From the NCBI RefSeq assembly GCF_019913785.1, contig NZ_JAIOHK010000060.1:65826-129825 (forward strand): a DNA stretch of 64,000 bases, in the 5' to 3' direction. Position numbers and translations under genes: made by a program. Origin of the DNA: Altibacter sp. GTDB taxonomy: Bacteria; Bacteroidota; Bacteroidia; Flavobacteriales; Flavobacteriaceae. Under the pieces are notes generated by a model. That model was given only the letters and a program-made list of their open reading frames with translations. It did no database searches and was not told the DNA's origin. Of this stretch, positions 35,349 through 44,882 are shown one piece after another (positions within the stretch are counted from its first letter, which is position 1; each line of letters starts with the position of its first letter).

Positions 35349-37022
35349 TTAATTCGAAATAACCAATCTTTCTACTTTAACCGCTTTATCGATGGAGATT
35401 TTAACAAGATACGTTCCTGTTTGTAATCTGGAAACATCAATTTGCTGGTTGTTTGAGATATTCGATTTGGTAGCAACCATTTGTCCCAATAAATTATACA
35501 CCTCGACTGTGGCAGTTTCGGCATTGGCAATATTAAATTGTGATTGGGCAGGATTTGGATAGATTCGAACCCCTTCCAACACATTATCAACAATACCTAA
35601 TACCCCATTTGAAGAGAAATTTCCTTGCGCTTTATCTCCGTAATTACCACCCACGTTATACATAATATCATTATTCGAGTCGTATAAAACGATGGAAGCT
35701 CCACCATCACCACCTGAATCATTCACAGTAAATCTATAACAATCGGCAGCTAATGAGAAGGTATCCGTGAACGTTTCGTTATTTGCATAAGGTCCTCCAC
35801 TAGCGATAGTACTTCCAGAAGAATCAATTAAATCCCAGGTAACTTGGCTACCACCTGTACCCGAATTCAAGATCATGTGAACTGTTCCGGTTCCTTCAAC
35901 GGCAGCATCAAATGTACCGGATGCAATATTGTTTGCATTATTATCATCATTTTCAAGTGTCACTTCTACAGTGTTAACTGCTTGCACTGTATATGAGATT
36001 GCGGGTAATTCAATTGTTTCGTCCTGAAGAGACGTTAAATTTCCTGACCAGTTATAAGACTGGGTCGCTCCTCCATTTACCGAATAATTAATGGTAACAT
36101 TGGTTAGGGGATCCGAACCATTATTTTGAATATTTACTTTGGGTGTAATATCAATACCGCATTGATCTTCAATGGCATCTACATATCTCGCATACGCATC
36201 GTTCGCATTTGCAAACCCGGTATAGGTGGGGAATGCTCCTGCACCACTAAGGGTTTCAGACTGAGTTTCGGTCATAAAAGCGACGATTTCCATATCTGCT
36301 AATTCTACAGGAACGTTGTTATACATAGCGGGAATTGTATAGGTATAGGTTTCATCAATGAAGGTTCCAGTAGTTGTAGGTGAGATATCCTCTCCCCATT
36401 GTCCAGTGATTAGATCAACAAGTCTGTGCATATGAACGTATTCGTTACCCATATTTCCTCCTGTTTGTGGCCCTAAGGTGTTGTTTTGCAATAGCGCTAC
36501 ATTCAATTTATTAGTTGCTTGCGGGCTGTTTCCTGTATAATAGGCTTCAACATGTACGGTAAGTTCGTTGTTTGAAACATCAATAACGGCTTCAACTCCA
36601 ACATTCACATATGAGTTTTGACCAAGTATTTGGTTCGCTGAACTTGTCCAGGTACCTCTGCCTTGAACGGGAGAACTACCAGAAAAAATGTGACGATTGA
36701 TCATGCCCGATGGATAGCTGGTCACTCCATAAAAGCTTCTGATGCCATTTCCGTCCGGTACTCTAAAATCAGGTTCACCAGTGTTTGGTACGGCAAAACC
36801 TCCAGTATGGATATTAATTAAGAATACATCTCCGGGGTTGTTGTCTTGGATCGCTTTAGCGATGGCATGTCCTTCTGGACACCACACACAATGAATTCCG
36901 GTAAACTCTTCCAGAACTACATTTTTATTTTCTGGTGTAGTATTTACAATGGTCTGGGCATAGGTAAAAGCCGTGAGAAGTGTAAATACCAAAACTGCGG
37001 GTAATTTTTTTAACATCTTCAT
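35349..37022 (-). CDS. Omp28-related secreted protein with T9SS type A sorting domain
   Basis: Signal peptide (about 1-22, ending TYA-Q) then VVLEEFTGIHCVWCPEGHAIA, a thioredoxin-like segment with CxxC (Cys45, Cys48) as in the Omp28 family. The middle is Ig/FN3-like beta-sandwich (INYSVNGGATQSYNWSGNLT and SSGSTIASGGPYANNETF). The C-terminal ~80 residues, with IYPNPAQSQFNIANAETATVEV and KVERLVISN, form a type A T9SS signal, so the product is secreted and attached to the cell surface. The P. gingivalis Omp28 homologue is an adhesin-like surface protein; a thiol-redox role is also possible. First of a cluster of related envelope genes. Confidence 0.88.
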   Translation of the reverse strand: MKMLKKLPAVLVFTLLTAFTYAQTIVNTTPENKNVVLEEFTGIHCVWCPEGHAIAKAIQDNNPGDVFLINIHTGGFAVPNTGEPDFRVPDGNGIRSFYGVTSYPSGMINRHIFSGSSPVQGRGTWTSSANQILGQNSYVNVGVEAVIDVSNNELTVHVEAYYTGNSPQATNKLNVALLQNNTLGPQTGGNMGNEYVHMHRLVDLITGQWGEDISPTTTGTFIDETYTYTIPAMYNNVPVELADMEIVAFMTETQSETLSGAGAFPTYTGFANANDAYARYVDAIEDQCGIDITPKVNIQNNGSDPLTNVTINYSVNGGATQSYNWSGNLTSLQDETIELPAISYTVQAVNTVEVTLENDDNNANNIASGTFDAAVEGTGTVHMILNSGTGGSQVTWDLIDSSGSTIASGGPYANNETFTDTFSLAADCYRFTVNDSGGDGGASIVLYDSNNDIMYNVGGNYGDKAQGNFSSNGVLGIVDNVLEGVRIYPNPAQSQFNIANAETATVEVYNLLGQMVATKSNISNNQQIDVSRLQTGTYLVKISIDKAVKVERLVISN

Positions 37023-37415
37023 TGAATTTTAAATTAGTATTGAGGGTTTGTTATGAAACAATTTTTTTTAATAAATAACATAGCGGTGATAAATATACAA
37101 AGAACTTGATTAAAAATACGAAATGTTAAAGCTTTCAAATTCAATTTTATGGCAAGAAAAAAAATTATCTTTTGCAATCGCTTTTGTACGCTGTTATCCC
37201 ATTAAAATAATAGGTTTTTTAAAAAAATAAAAATTAACATAATTCTTTCTGAAATTAAACTTAAAATTGAATAATCTCTTTAAAATAAAGGGGTTAGAGC
37301 TTGTTTAATTTTGGAATATTATTGGTGATTTGTCATAAAAAAAGTATTTTAGCCAAAAATACAATCGACCTTATAAATAGTTAGATTGTTTTATTAACCC
37401 ATAATATCATTTAAT
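37023..37415. other. 393-base AT-rich divergent intergenic region
   Basis: Contains no supported gene. It is strongly AT rich with homopolymer A/T tracts and separates two divergent T9SS cargo genes, so it should hold two promoters. On the plus strand TATTTTAG (37345-37352) is one base off TAnnTTTG. No hairpin or repeat is evident by eye. Confidence 0.55.
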
Positions 37416-38135
37416 ATGAAAAAGAATTTACTTTTTATGTGTATGCTTTTTGGAGCCGTTGCGATGAATGCACAATTTACAGTTGAAGACGATGAGGGAA
37501 ACTTTATTGAAGACGGAGATGTTGTTGCTTATAATTCAATTATTTTTGACGAAGCTTCCTTAGAGTTTTTTGTAACAAATACTTCGTCCGATGAAATACG
37601 TTCAAGAATAGAATTTGTAAGTGCAACCAATGCAGATGGTTCTCAAATGGAATTGTGCTACGGAGAGTGTTATACGGGGATCACCATTGGAGAAAATTAT
37701 CCGGTAGGCTTTGATATTGTTATTGCACCCGGTGCGCAAACAGGACTTGGAAATCATATGTTCAACGCAGATCCTGGGAATGGAACCGATGTCTTGGATT
37801 ATGTTTTTAGATTCTATCAAGTTGATGTCGCAGGAAACGAAATTGGAACGCCATTGTCAATGACCTACCGTTATGACCCGCTCTTGGGTGTTAATGACCA
37901 AAATATGCTGGATGTAACCATAGCTTCTACTGTTGTGACCAGTCAAATTATTGCTACTACCTTTGAGCCGCTTGATGTAACAATATACGACTTACAAGGA
38001 AGACAAGTACTTAGTCAGAAATTAGATATAGGACAGCAAGCTATTGATGTTTCAAACCTGAGATCTCAAATGTACATTGTTCAATTTGAAAATACTGAAG
38101 GTGCTTCACAAACGACAAAAATCGTTGTGAGATAA
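37416..38135 (+). CDS. small secreted protein with T9SS type A sorting domain
   Basis: Signal peptide about 1-19 (ending AMNA). A compact Ig-like beta domain (about 20-155) carries cysteines in MELCYGECYTGITIG. The rest (LDVTIYDLQGRQVLSQKLDIGQQ, and SQTTKIVVR at the end) is a T9SS type A C-terminal domain. Function unknown; it faces the Omp28-related gene divergently and may be a cargo with binding function. Length 239 is small for such cargo. Confidence 0.82.
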   Translation: MKKNLLFMCMLFGAVAMNAQFTVEDDEGNFIEDGDVVAYNSIIFDEASLEFFVTNTSSDEIRSRIEFVSATNADGSQMELCYGECYTGITIGENYPVGFDIVIAPGAQTGLGNHMFNADPGNGTDVLDYVFRFYQVDVAGNEIGTPLSMTYRYDPLLGVNDQNMLDVTIASTVVTSQIIATTFEPLDVTIYDLQGRQVLSQKLDIGQQAIDVSNLRSQMYIVQFENTEGASQTTKIVVR

Positions 38136-38156
38136 TACAAACACTCCTCAATAAAA

Positions 38157-38183
38157 AACCCGATAACAATTTGTTATCGGGTT
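38157..38183. terminator. bidirectional terminator between T9SS cargo gene and DUF6029 gene
   Basis: AACCCGATAAC-AATTT-GTTATCGGGTT, flanked by an A-run and TTTTTTT. Confidence 0.88.
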
Positions 38184-38207
38184 TTTTTGTTACTGTATTT
38201 TAAAGCC

Positions 38208-39857
38208 TTAGAAGGTCACCACTAAATTGGCACTTAGGCCGGTATTCTCTGGTACGAATCTACAAACGCCACCTACACATATCAAACCCCCTCTTTGGCG
38301 ACCGTAATTCAATCCAAAACGAGTCCTTCCCTTTGAGTAGCTTCCTCCCATATTGTAATAGTGAATTTCTCCTTCACCACCGTAGTTCCAAGAATCGGCT
38401 ACGTAGACTCCTAATTTCGAATTGAAGTTGTATTCAATGACACCTGCGGCCCAATTCATTCGATCCTGACTGGTCCACAAATGCTCTCCGACCACTCTTA
38501 GCGACTTGCTCCCCTCAAATTGAAAGGTGCCTTCAATGGCAGCAATGCGCGCCTTAATATCTCCCTGAACACCTACAGGGCCCCCTTGAGAAACACCTTT
38601 GTCTATAATCACTTCTTGAAAGGTGGCAACCGAATTAAATTTAGGCGCCCAACGTTTTTTGATCTCAATACTCCAATCTCTATACAATCTTGGACCATCT
38701 CCAATAAATTTTGCTTCATACCAACGGTTGGTAACATTATACTCGGCATCTAAACCTGCCCAGTACGAAAAGTTTGCGGCTACTTTGGTTCCATATTTAC
38801 CCCCTAAGGCACTTCCTTTGTCAAAGGTATAGAAGACATCGGCCTGCATACCTACTTCACCCGATCGTTGATCGAAACTTTCAATAATCAATCTCGGTTG
38901 CGAATTGTACACATAGATATTGGTTAGCAAATAATCTTGTTGCTTGGTAAGCGCTGGGACATAGTTAATGATCTGTTGGTTGTACACGTTACCTTCGGCT
39001 AAACGATCGCTATAAAAACTGAAATTTTCCAATCTTCTGAAAGTACTGTTCATACCAATCCCTTTCTTCGCATAGCCTAAATTCACTTGTAAAGCGGTTC
39101 CGTCGTATAATTTGTTGGATACCAATTGTCCTTCATTGGCGATTGCATCGGCATCTTTAGAAATCGCCTCAACACCACCATATAAGTTTTCCCAAACAAA
39201 GTCCAATCTACCTCCATAAGCGTTTACCGTACTTGGGATTGCTTCGTTGGTGCCCGTGCTCTGGTAACGGCCCACATAACTTGCGCCTAATTTTAAATCT
39301 ACCTTATCTATTTGTAAGGCCGAACTTAGGTCAACGTTGGCATCTATACCTTGAATCACTCCTTCAGACACATCAAATCCATTGCGTTGCTGTCCGTAGA
39401 CACCGGTTACATTAACATCTTTCGTCGCTTGCCATTTAACTCGTAATCCCTTTAAGGCATTGTTAATCCCCAATTGTCTGTCCTCCCAGGAGCGCATAAT
39501 AAGTCCACTACCAAATTGTTCGTAGAAATATCCACCTGTGATATCCAGTGTTTCGTTTTTGAAGTTGAGGTAGTATGTACCGATATTGTTACCGCCATCA
39601 TATACAGGAGAATATCCTAATAAGGCAGAAGGTAAGTAGGCTTCATATTGAACGCCGGCAGTAAATTTTCCTAAACTGTAATTTAACTGTACGTAGTTGT
39701 TTGCCCTAAATTGATCTTCAGGCGTCACGAAATTGATTCCGTCATCGTCAAGAAGCCATTGCGAATTAGATTCCAGTCCCCCAAAAAAATATCCGTTGTC
39801 CTGTGCAAGTGTAAGTCCGCTACTCAAGATAGCGATGGATAAAAGTAAATATTTCAT
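38208..39857 (-). CDS. DUF6029 family outer-membrane beta-barrel protein
   Basis: Signal peptide about 1-19 (KYLLLSIAILSSGLTLAQ). The rest alternates aromatic and polar residues like an outer-membrane barrel: ESNSQWLLDDDGINF, QFRANNYVQLNYSLGKFTAGVQYEAY and SGLIMRSWEDRQLGINNALKG, ending NLVVTF. I recall this as DUF6029, a flavobacterial protein often located near Omp28-related and TlpA-like genes. Function unknown. The ATG at 39857 gives a clean signal peptide; the start 33 bases upstream does not. Downstream of, and same strand as, the TlpA gene. Confidence 0.85.
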   Translation of the reverse strand: MKYLLLSIAILSSGLTLAQDNGYFFGGLESNSQWLLDDDGINFVTPEDQFRANNYVQLNYSLGKFTAGVQYEAYLPSALLGYSPVYDGGNNIGTYYLNFKNETLDITGGYFYEQFGSGLIMRSWEDRQLGINNALKGLRVKWQATKDVNVTGVYGQQRNGFDVSEGVIQGIDANVDLSSALQIDKVDLKLGASYVGRYQSTGTNEAIPSTVNAYGGRLDFVWENLYGGVEAISKDADAIANEGQLVSNKLYDGTALQVNLGYAKKGIGMNSTFRRLENFSFYSDRLAEGNVYNQQIINYVPALTKQQDYLLTNIYVYNSQPRLIIESFDQRSGEVGMQADVFYTFDKGSALGGKYGTKVAANFSYWAGLDAEYNVTNRWYEAKFIGDGPRLYRDWSIEIKKRWAPKFNSVATFQEVIIDKGVSQGGPVGVQGDIKARIAAIEGTFQFEGSKSLRVVGEHLWTSQDRMNWAAGVIEYNFNSKLGVYVADSWNYGGEGEIHYYNMGGSYSKGRTRFGLNYGRQRGGLICVGGVCRFVPENTGLSANLVVTF

Positions 39858-39968
39858 CTTTTCGTTTTTATGGTATTGGTAAGAAAGCATGCCTTAACAA
39901 CCCATGTTTCCGATTTGAAAATTGTAAAAAGGCATTTCATTTAAATAGGTTTGCGTAAATTGAGGAGA

Positions 39969-40451
39969 CTACTTTGAATGCTCCTTTATCTTTTCATACA
40001 ATTCGACCTCAGCACCGGGGCTATACCCCGAATGTCTGTAAACAATCTGATTGTTCTTAATCAATAAGGTAAGAGGTACAGTAGCCGCGCCTAGTGAGCG
40101 CTTAAGATCGTTGTTGGTATCTAATAAAATTGTGTAGTCCCAGCCTTTTCCATTGATTAGAGGCTTTACACGCTTTACAGTTCGACTGTCATCCACAGAA
40201 ACTGCGATTAATTCAACATTGGTTTCGGCCTGCCAATCGTCGTAGACTTCGCTAATAGCATCCAATTCTTTTAAACAAGGGACGCACCAGGTAGCCCAAA
40301 GCGAAACAACAACCAGGTTGTCTTTATTGGTAGCATCTTTAATGTTAATAGTACTTCCACTCATGGTAGTCACATCCACATTGGGTAGGTCTTCTTGAGA
40401 AAAGGAGGTAAAAGTTACCAAAAGACATAAGAGTAATACAATTTTATTCAT
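39969..40451 (-). CDS. TlpA-like thioredoxin-fold disulfide reductase
   Basis: Signal peptide (1-19) then a periplasmic thioredoxin fold with active site LWATWCVPCLKEL (Cys56, Cys59) and the cis-Pro loop ATVPLTLLI. Such proteins reduce disulfides, including in cytochrome c maturation or copper-site assembly. It is upstream of the DUF6029 gene on the same strand (111-base gap) and divergent from a second Omp28-related lipoprotein. Length 160 is typical. The partner and electron source are unknown. Confidence 0.9.
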   Translation of the reverse strand: MNKIVLLLCLLVTFTSFSQEDLPNVDVTTMSGSTINIKDATNKDNLVVVSLWATWCVPCLKELDAISEVYDDWQAETNVELIAVSVDDSRTVKRVKPLINGKGWDYTILLDTNNDLKRSLGAATVPLTLLIKNNQIVYRHSGYSPGAEVELYEKIKEHSK

Positions 40452-40592
40452 GATATTGGGTTTAAATAATTAGGCAATAATAGTTATTTTTCTTTTAAAA
40501 TGTAAGGATAAATTGTGATAAGTCATTTTTTTGAATTCTTAAGATAATTTCTTTTAAAAAACTAGTATTATTGCATATGCAATTTAAATGCC

Positions 40593-41897
40593 ATGATTAT
40601 GAAACCCCATTATTTTAGTAGACTTTTCGCTGTTTTAACTATACTAACAGTTCTTATTTCTTGTAGTAAAAAAGAAGAAAATGTACCCCTGCAAGGAGGG
40701 GGAGATTTTACCGTTTTGGTGATCTCAAGTGATTCTCCTGACAATGTTCTTGTGGTCGATGAAACTGTTACTTTTACGGTAATGGGTGATGATGCAGTAG
40801 ATTACACAAACGACGCCGTTTTTTATGTGAACCAAACTGAAATTAGCGGATCAAGTTATGTTTTTAACACCGCCGGGTCCTACGATATCTATGCCAGTCA
40901 TTTAGGTGTGACAAGTAATACGCTTAGTTTTGATGTAATTGATGCAGCCGAACGGACTCTGCTAATAGATAATAAAAAAGCGCTGCGGAATCAAACGACA
41001 ACCTTCACCATGGTCGATGCCGATGGAAATGATGTCACTTCCGAAGCTACCTTTTTCGTGAATAACACTGAAATATCAGGAAACACATATACTTCCGCAT
41101 CCGCGGGTAACTTCGATGTATATGCCGAATATGAGGTTTCTGGAACAACCCAAACGACCGAAACTAAATCGTTTAGCGTATTTATTCCACTGCGTAAGGT
41201 GGTCTTGGAAGATTATACCGGAACTTGGTGCGGCTATTGCCCGAGTGTTGCCGCCGCCATTGTAGAAGCACATGCAGCTACCGAACATATTTCTGTAGTG
41301 GCCATCCACGAAACCGCCAATAGTTATCCGGATCCATATCACTTTCCACAGGTTGATCTTTTGCAGGCAGAATTTGGTGTGACCGGCTTACCGGCAGCAC
41401 GTATAAACCGAACTACCACCTGGAGTGATCCTTATGATGTGAGTGAAGTAACTGCTATGGCTGGAGAGGAAACCGATTTTGCTATTGCCATCAATTCACA
41501 ATTGTCCGGTAGTACACTTTCGGTTGAGGTAAAGGTAATTTATGAAAACGGTTCGGTACCAGGTGATAAACTGGTCTTGTATTTGATTGAAAATGGATTG
41601 CTCCACGATCAAGTCAATTACTATGACAACGATCCAACGAGTCCGTTCTATATGATGGGGAATCCAATTCCCAATTTCGAGCACAACGAAGTGTTGCGAT
41701 TATCACTCACCGATATTTTTGGTGATGCTATTCCGGCAACCGATGCCTTCGATACCTATAACGCAAGTTTTAGCATAAGTATCCCATCCGATTATATTAC
41801 ACAGAACCTTGAATTGGTAGCCATGGTGGTAAGTGATGATAACACAGCCAGAAACTCACAGCATGCCGCCGTAAACGAAGAAAAGGAATTTGAATAG
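40593..41897 (+). CDS. Omp28-related lipoprotein
   Basis: Lipobox LISCSKKEEN (Cys about 23). The C-terminal part has VVLEDYTGTWCGYCPSVAAAI with a CxxC (Cys213, Cys216), close to the motif of the first Omp28-related protein in this cluster; it is preceded by two Ig-like repeats (VVDETVTFTVMGDDAVDYTNDAVF and LRNQTTTFTMVDADGNDVTSEATF). There is no T9SS domain, so it is anchored as a lipoprotein. Divergent from the TlpA gene. An in-frame ATG at 40599 is an alternative start. Confidence 0.88.
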   Translation: MIMKPHYFSRLFAVLTILTVLISCSKKEENVPLQGGGDFTVLVISSDSPDNVLVVDETVTFTVMGDDAVDYTNDAVFYVNQTEISGSSYVFNTAGSYDIYASHLGVTSNTLSFDVIDAAERTLLIDNKKALRNQTTTFTMVDADGNDVTSEATFFVNNTEISGNTYTSASAGNFDVYAEYEVSGTTQTTETKSFSVFIPLRKVVLEDYTGTWCGYCPSVAAAIVEAHAATEHISVVAIHETANSYPDPYHFPQVDLLQAEFGVTGLPAARINRTTTWSDPYDVSEVTAMAGEETDFAIAINSQLSGSTLSVEVKVIYENGSVPGDKLVLYLIENGLLHDQVNYYDNDPTSPFYMMGNPIPNFEHNEVLRLSLTDIFGDAIPATDAFDTYNASFSISIPSDYITQNLELVAMVVSDDNTARNSQHAAVNEEKEFE

Positions 41898-41918
41898 TAT
41901 AGTTATAAAGCATAAAAA

Positions 41919-41942
41919 AACCCAAAGCATTTGCTTTGGGTT
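41919..41942. terminator. bidirectional terminator between Omp28-like lipoprotein gene and pruA
   Basis: AACCCAAAGC-ATTT-GCTTTGGGTT with A-run before and TTTT after. Confidence 0.9.
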
Positions 41943-41965
41943 TTTTGTTTTATCAATTTTGGGAA

Positions 41966-43591
41966 TTATCCTAAAAATGGATATCTATAATCTGAAGGAG
42001 AAACAAAGGTCTCTTTCACCATCCTTGGTGAAATCCAACGAAGTAGATTTAATTTGCTACCCGCTTTATCATTTGTTCCACTGGCTCTGGCACCACCAAA
42101 GGGTTGTTGTCCTACGACAGCTCCTGTTGGCTTATCATTTATATAGAAGTTACCAGCCGCGTTTTCTAGAACGCGAACTGCTTTTTCCAAGGCGTAACGA
42201 TCTTCACTGAAGACCGCTCCCGTTAAGGCATATTCACTGGTTTCGTCTACCAAATGTAAGGTCTTTTCCCAGTCCTTATCTTCAAAAACATAGATGGTCA
42301 CCACGGGACCAAATAACTCAGTACACATGGTGGTATACTTGGGATCTTCGGTAACAATAACGGTAGGTTCTATAAAATAGCCCTTACTCTTATCGTAGCC
42401 ACCACCTACAATAATCTCAGCTTTCTTGTCTTTTTTAGCCTGATCAATATATTTTGCCAATTTATCAAAAGAACCTTCATGAATCACGGCGGTTATGAAA
42501 TTGTTCATGTCTTCGGGAGAGCCCATTTTAAATGAATTTACATCGGCAATCACTTCCTTCTTAACGTCCTTCCAGATACTTTTTGAAATATAACAACGGC
42601 TGGCCGCGCTACATTTTTGTCCCTGAAACTCGAAGGCCCCTCGTGAAATAGCCGTAGCTACTTGTTTCGCATTAGACGATTTGTGGGCAACGATAAAATC
42701 TTTCCCGCCGGTTTCGCCTACAATACGTGGATAGGTTTTGTAATTGTGTATGTTAGTTCCAATCTTTTGCCAAATATTTTTGAATACATGGGTAGAACCC
42801 GTAAAATGTATTCCGCTAAAATCGGGACTTGCCAAAATAGTGTCGGTTATCATCACTGGATCACCCATCACCATATTGATCACCCCTGGAGGCACCCCTG
42901 CTTCTTTAAAGACATCGAGGATTACCTTGGCAGAATAGACCTGACTATCACTTGGCTTCCACAACACTACATTGCCCATTAAGGCAGCACTGGCCGGTAA
43001 ATTGGCGGCTATCGCTGTAAAGTTAAACGGGGTAATGGCGTAAATAAACCCTTCTAAGGGGCGATATTCTAATCGGTTCCATGCTCCCGAAGTAGACTCA
43101 GGTTGTTCTGCATAGATCTCGGTCATATATTGCACATTGAATCGTAAGAAATCAATTAACTCACAAGCAGCATCAATTTCGGCCTGATAAATATTTTTAG
43201 ACTGCGCTAACATGGTAGCCGCATTAATTCGGGCACGATACGGTCCTGCCAGTAATTCGGCAGCGCGAAGAAAAATTCCGGCACGTTGCTCCCAAGGCAT
43301 ATTTGCCCAACTTTTTCGGGCCTCCAATGCCGTTGCAATGGCATCGGTAATATGTTTTTTCTCAGCCTTATGGTAGCTTCCCAAAACATGTTTGTGGTCA
43401 TGTGGAGGCGACATGGTTTTTGTATTTCCCGTTTTAACCGACTTGCCGTTAATGTATAGGGGTACTTCTACCGTGCTCTTGAACATTTTTTTATAGGTGG
43501 TCAAAACTTCCTCGCGTTCGGGCGAACCGGGCGCATATGATTTTATTGGTTCATTGACTGCTATTGGTACTTCAAAAAATCCTTTTCCCAT
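41966..43591 (-). CDS. pruA: L-glutamate gamma-semialdehyde dehydrogenase (1-pyrroline-5-carboxylate dehydrogenase)
   Basis: Oxidises glutamate-5-semialdehyde to glutamate with NAD+ in proline catabolism. ALDH fold with AITPFNFTAIAANLPASAAL, FTGSTHVFKNIW, IVGETGGKDFIVAHKSSN (catalytic Glu region) and GAFEFQGQKCSAASRCYI (catalytic Cys). N-terminus MGKGFFEVPIAVNEPIKSYAPGSPER is the eukaryotic/Bacteroidetes P5CDH form. The ORF could extend 33 residues upstream, but that region contains the promoter -7 box, so the ATG at 43591 is chosen (541 residues, normal). Confidence 0.96.
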   Translation of the reverse strand: MGKGFFEVPIAVNEPIKSYAPGSPEREEVLTTYKKMFKSTVEVPLYINGKSVKTGNTKTMSPPHDHKHVLGSYHKAEKKHITDAIATALEARKSWANMPWEQRAGIFLRAAELLAGPYRARINAATMLAQSKNIYQAEIDAACELIDFLRFNVQYMTEIYAEQPESTSGAWNRLEYRPLEGFIYAITPFNFTAIAANLPASAALMGNVVLWKPSDSQVYSAKVILDVFKEAGVPPGVINMVMGDPVMITDTILASPDFSGIHFTGSTHVFKNIWQKIGTNIHNYKTYPRIVGETGGKDFIVAHKSSNAKQVATAISRGAFEFQGQKCSAASRCYISKSIWKDVKKEVIADVNSFKMGSPEDMNNFITAVIHEGSFDKLAKYIDQAKKDKKAEIIVGGGYDKSKGYFIEPTVIVTEDPKYTTMCTELFGPVVTIYVFEDKDWEKTLHLVDETSEYALTGAVFSEDRYALEKAVRVLENAAGNFYINDKPTGAVVGQQPFGGARASGTNDKAGSKLNLLRWISPRMVKETFVSPSDYRYPFLG

Positions 43592-43657
43592 GGGCGTATA
43601 TATTATTGATTTGTAATTCAGAAAACACCGGATATTTTGCTTCGGTGTTGGAAGCTG

Positions 43658-43665
43658 CAAAGGTA
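43658..43665 (-). promoter_or_regulatory. predicted -7 element for pruA
   Basis: Minus strand TACCTTTG, a TAnnTTTG match, about 67 bases upstream of the pruA start. Confidence 0.5.
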
Positions 43666-43797
43666 CAAAATTTGACACATGAAACCCCAAGATCGTGCAA
43701 CAAAAGCCTATTGTGATTTTGAAAATTTATCTATTGTAGTTGTAGTTTGAATAAAAGGTTTTGTAAGTTTCAGCCTTCATAAAAAACCACTTAGTAT

Positions 43798-44502
43798 ATG
43801 TGTACCGTAACATTTATTCCCAAAGGAATCGAAGGCTTTGTGCTAACATCCAATCGCGATGAGGCACCGGGCAGGAATACCTTGGCTCCACAGATCTATT
43901 CGATCAATGACGTTGAATTGCTATTTCCGAAAGATGAAGTGGCGGGAGGCACATGGATAGGTGCGAGTAGTAAGAACCGACTTATTTGTTTGATGAATGG
44001 CGGTTTTACAACACACAATCGGAAAGATACTTATCGGATGAGTCGGGGTGTTATTGTCACCGATCTGCTTACTTCTGAAGATGTCATTGCCGATATAGAA
44101 CTATATGATTTCACCGATATTGAACCGTTTACCATTATCATGGTAGAATGGCAAAAAGACCTTCGGTTGTACGAATTGGTGTGGGATGGAACAACTTCAC
44201 ATTTTTCTGAAAAACCGTTAGCCCCTCAAATTTGGTCGTCTTCACTGTTGTATTCCGAAGCGATAAAACGCAAAAGAGAGTCTTGGTTCTCCGATTTTTT
44301 ATTTGAACATCTAAACCCTACCGAAGCAGAGTTGCTATACTTTCACAAAACGGCAGGTGAGGGTAATATTGAAACCAACGTGATCATGGATCGCGGTTTT
44401 GTAAAAACAAAAAGTATTACACAGGTGGTTAAAAAGTCGAAGCTTTCGATGCGCTATGAAGACCTTCAAACTCAGGAAGTATATTTAAACACAATTAATT
44501 GA
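43798..44502 (+). CDS. NRDE (TANGO2-like) family protein
   Basis: Starts MCTVTFIPKGIEGFVLTSNRDEAPGR, the conserved N-terminus with Cys2 and NRDE, as in TANGO2 and related N-terminal-nucleophile-like proteins. GGTWIGAS and FTIIMVEWQKDLRLYELVWDG follow. The biochemical role of bacterial members is unsettled; eukaryotic TANGO2 is linked to haem and lipid homeostasis. Length 234 is normal. It overlaps the convergent apaG gene by 8 bases. Confidence 0.88.
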   Translation: MCTVTFIPKGIEGFVLTSNRDEAPGRNTLAPQIYSINDVELLFPKDEVAGGTWIGASSKNRLICLMNGGFTTHNRKDTYRMSRGVIVTDLLTSEDVIADIELYDFTDIEPFTIIMVEWQKDLRLYELVWDGTTSHFSEKPLAPQIWSSSLLYSEAIKRKRESWFSDFLFEHLNPTEAELLYFHKTAGEGNIETNVIMDRGFVKTKSITQVVKKSKLSMRYEDLQTQEVYLNTIN

Positions 44503-44881
44503 TTGCGAAGGGAGCACTCAATTTAAATGAAGGAATTACCACTCTGAATTTTCGAGTAGTAGTAAAATTGATCATTTCGTAATAGCCGTCCATAGCACCG
44601 AACGGGGATAATAGAAGGCATCCACTGCTGTAGGAATGTTTTGCACCCGATTGCAGTACGGGTTTTTTGCCAATAACGCCCTCACCTTCAACAACTTCTA
44701 AATCGTTTAAAGCATCCTTGATATTCCAATGTCTGGCCGTTAGCTGAACCGCGTCCTTACTCTGGTTCTCAATAGTCACGGTATAGCCATAGGCATAATA
44801 CATTTTATAGTTCTTATAAAATGTGCCCTCATACGAAGTCTCTACAGAAACCTTAATACCTTGTGTTACTTGTTGTACCAT
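44495..44881 (-). CDS. apaG: ApaG protein
   Basis: FN3-like fold protein of the ApaG family (Co2+/Mg2+ efflux-associated in enterobacteria). Sequence VSVETSYEGTFYKNYKMYYAYGYTVTIENQSKDAVQL, HWNIKDALNDLEVVEGEGVIGKKPVLQSGAKHSYSSGC and FGAMDGYYEM are conserved family features. Length 128 is normal. It begins one base after the DUF3667 stop, same strand, suggesting a shared transcript. Confidence 0.95.
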   Translation of the reverse strand: MVQQVTQGIKVSVETSYEGTFYKNYKMYYAYGYTVTIENQSKDAVQLTARHWNIKDALNDLEVVEGEGVIGKKPVLQSGAKHSYSSGCLLLSPFGAMDGYYEMINFTTTRKFRVVIPSFKLSAPFAIN

Positions 44882-44882
44882 T

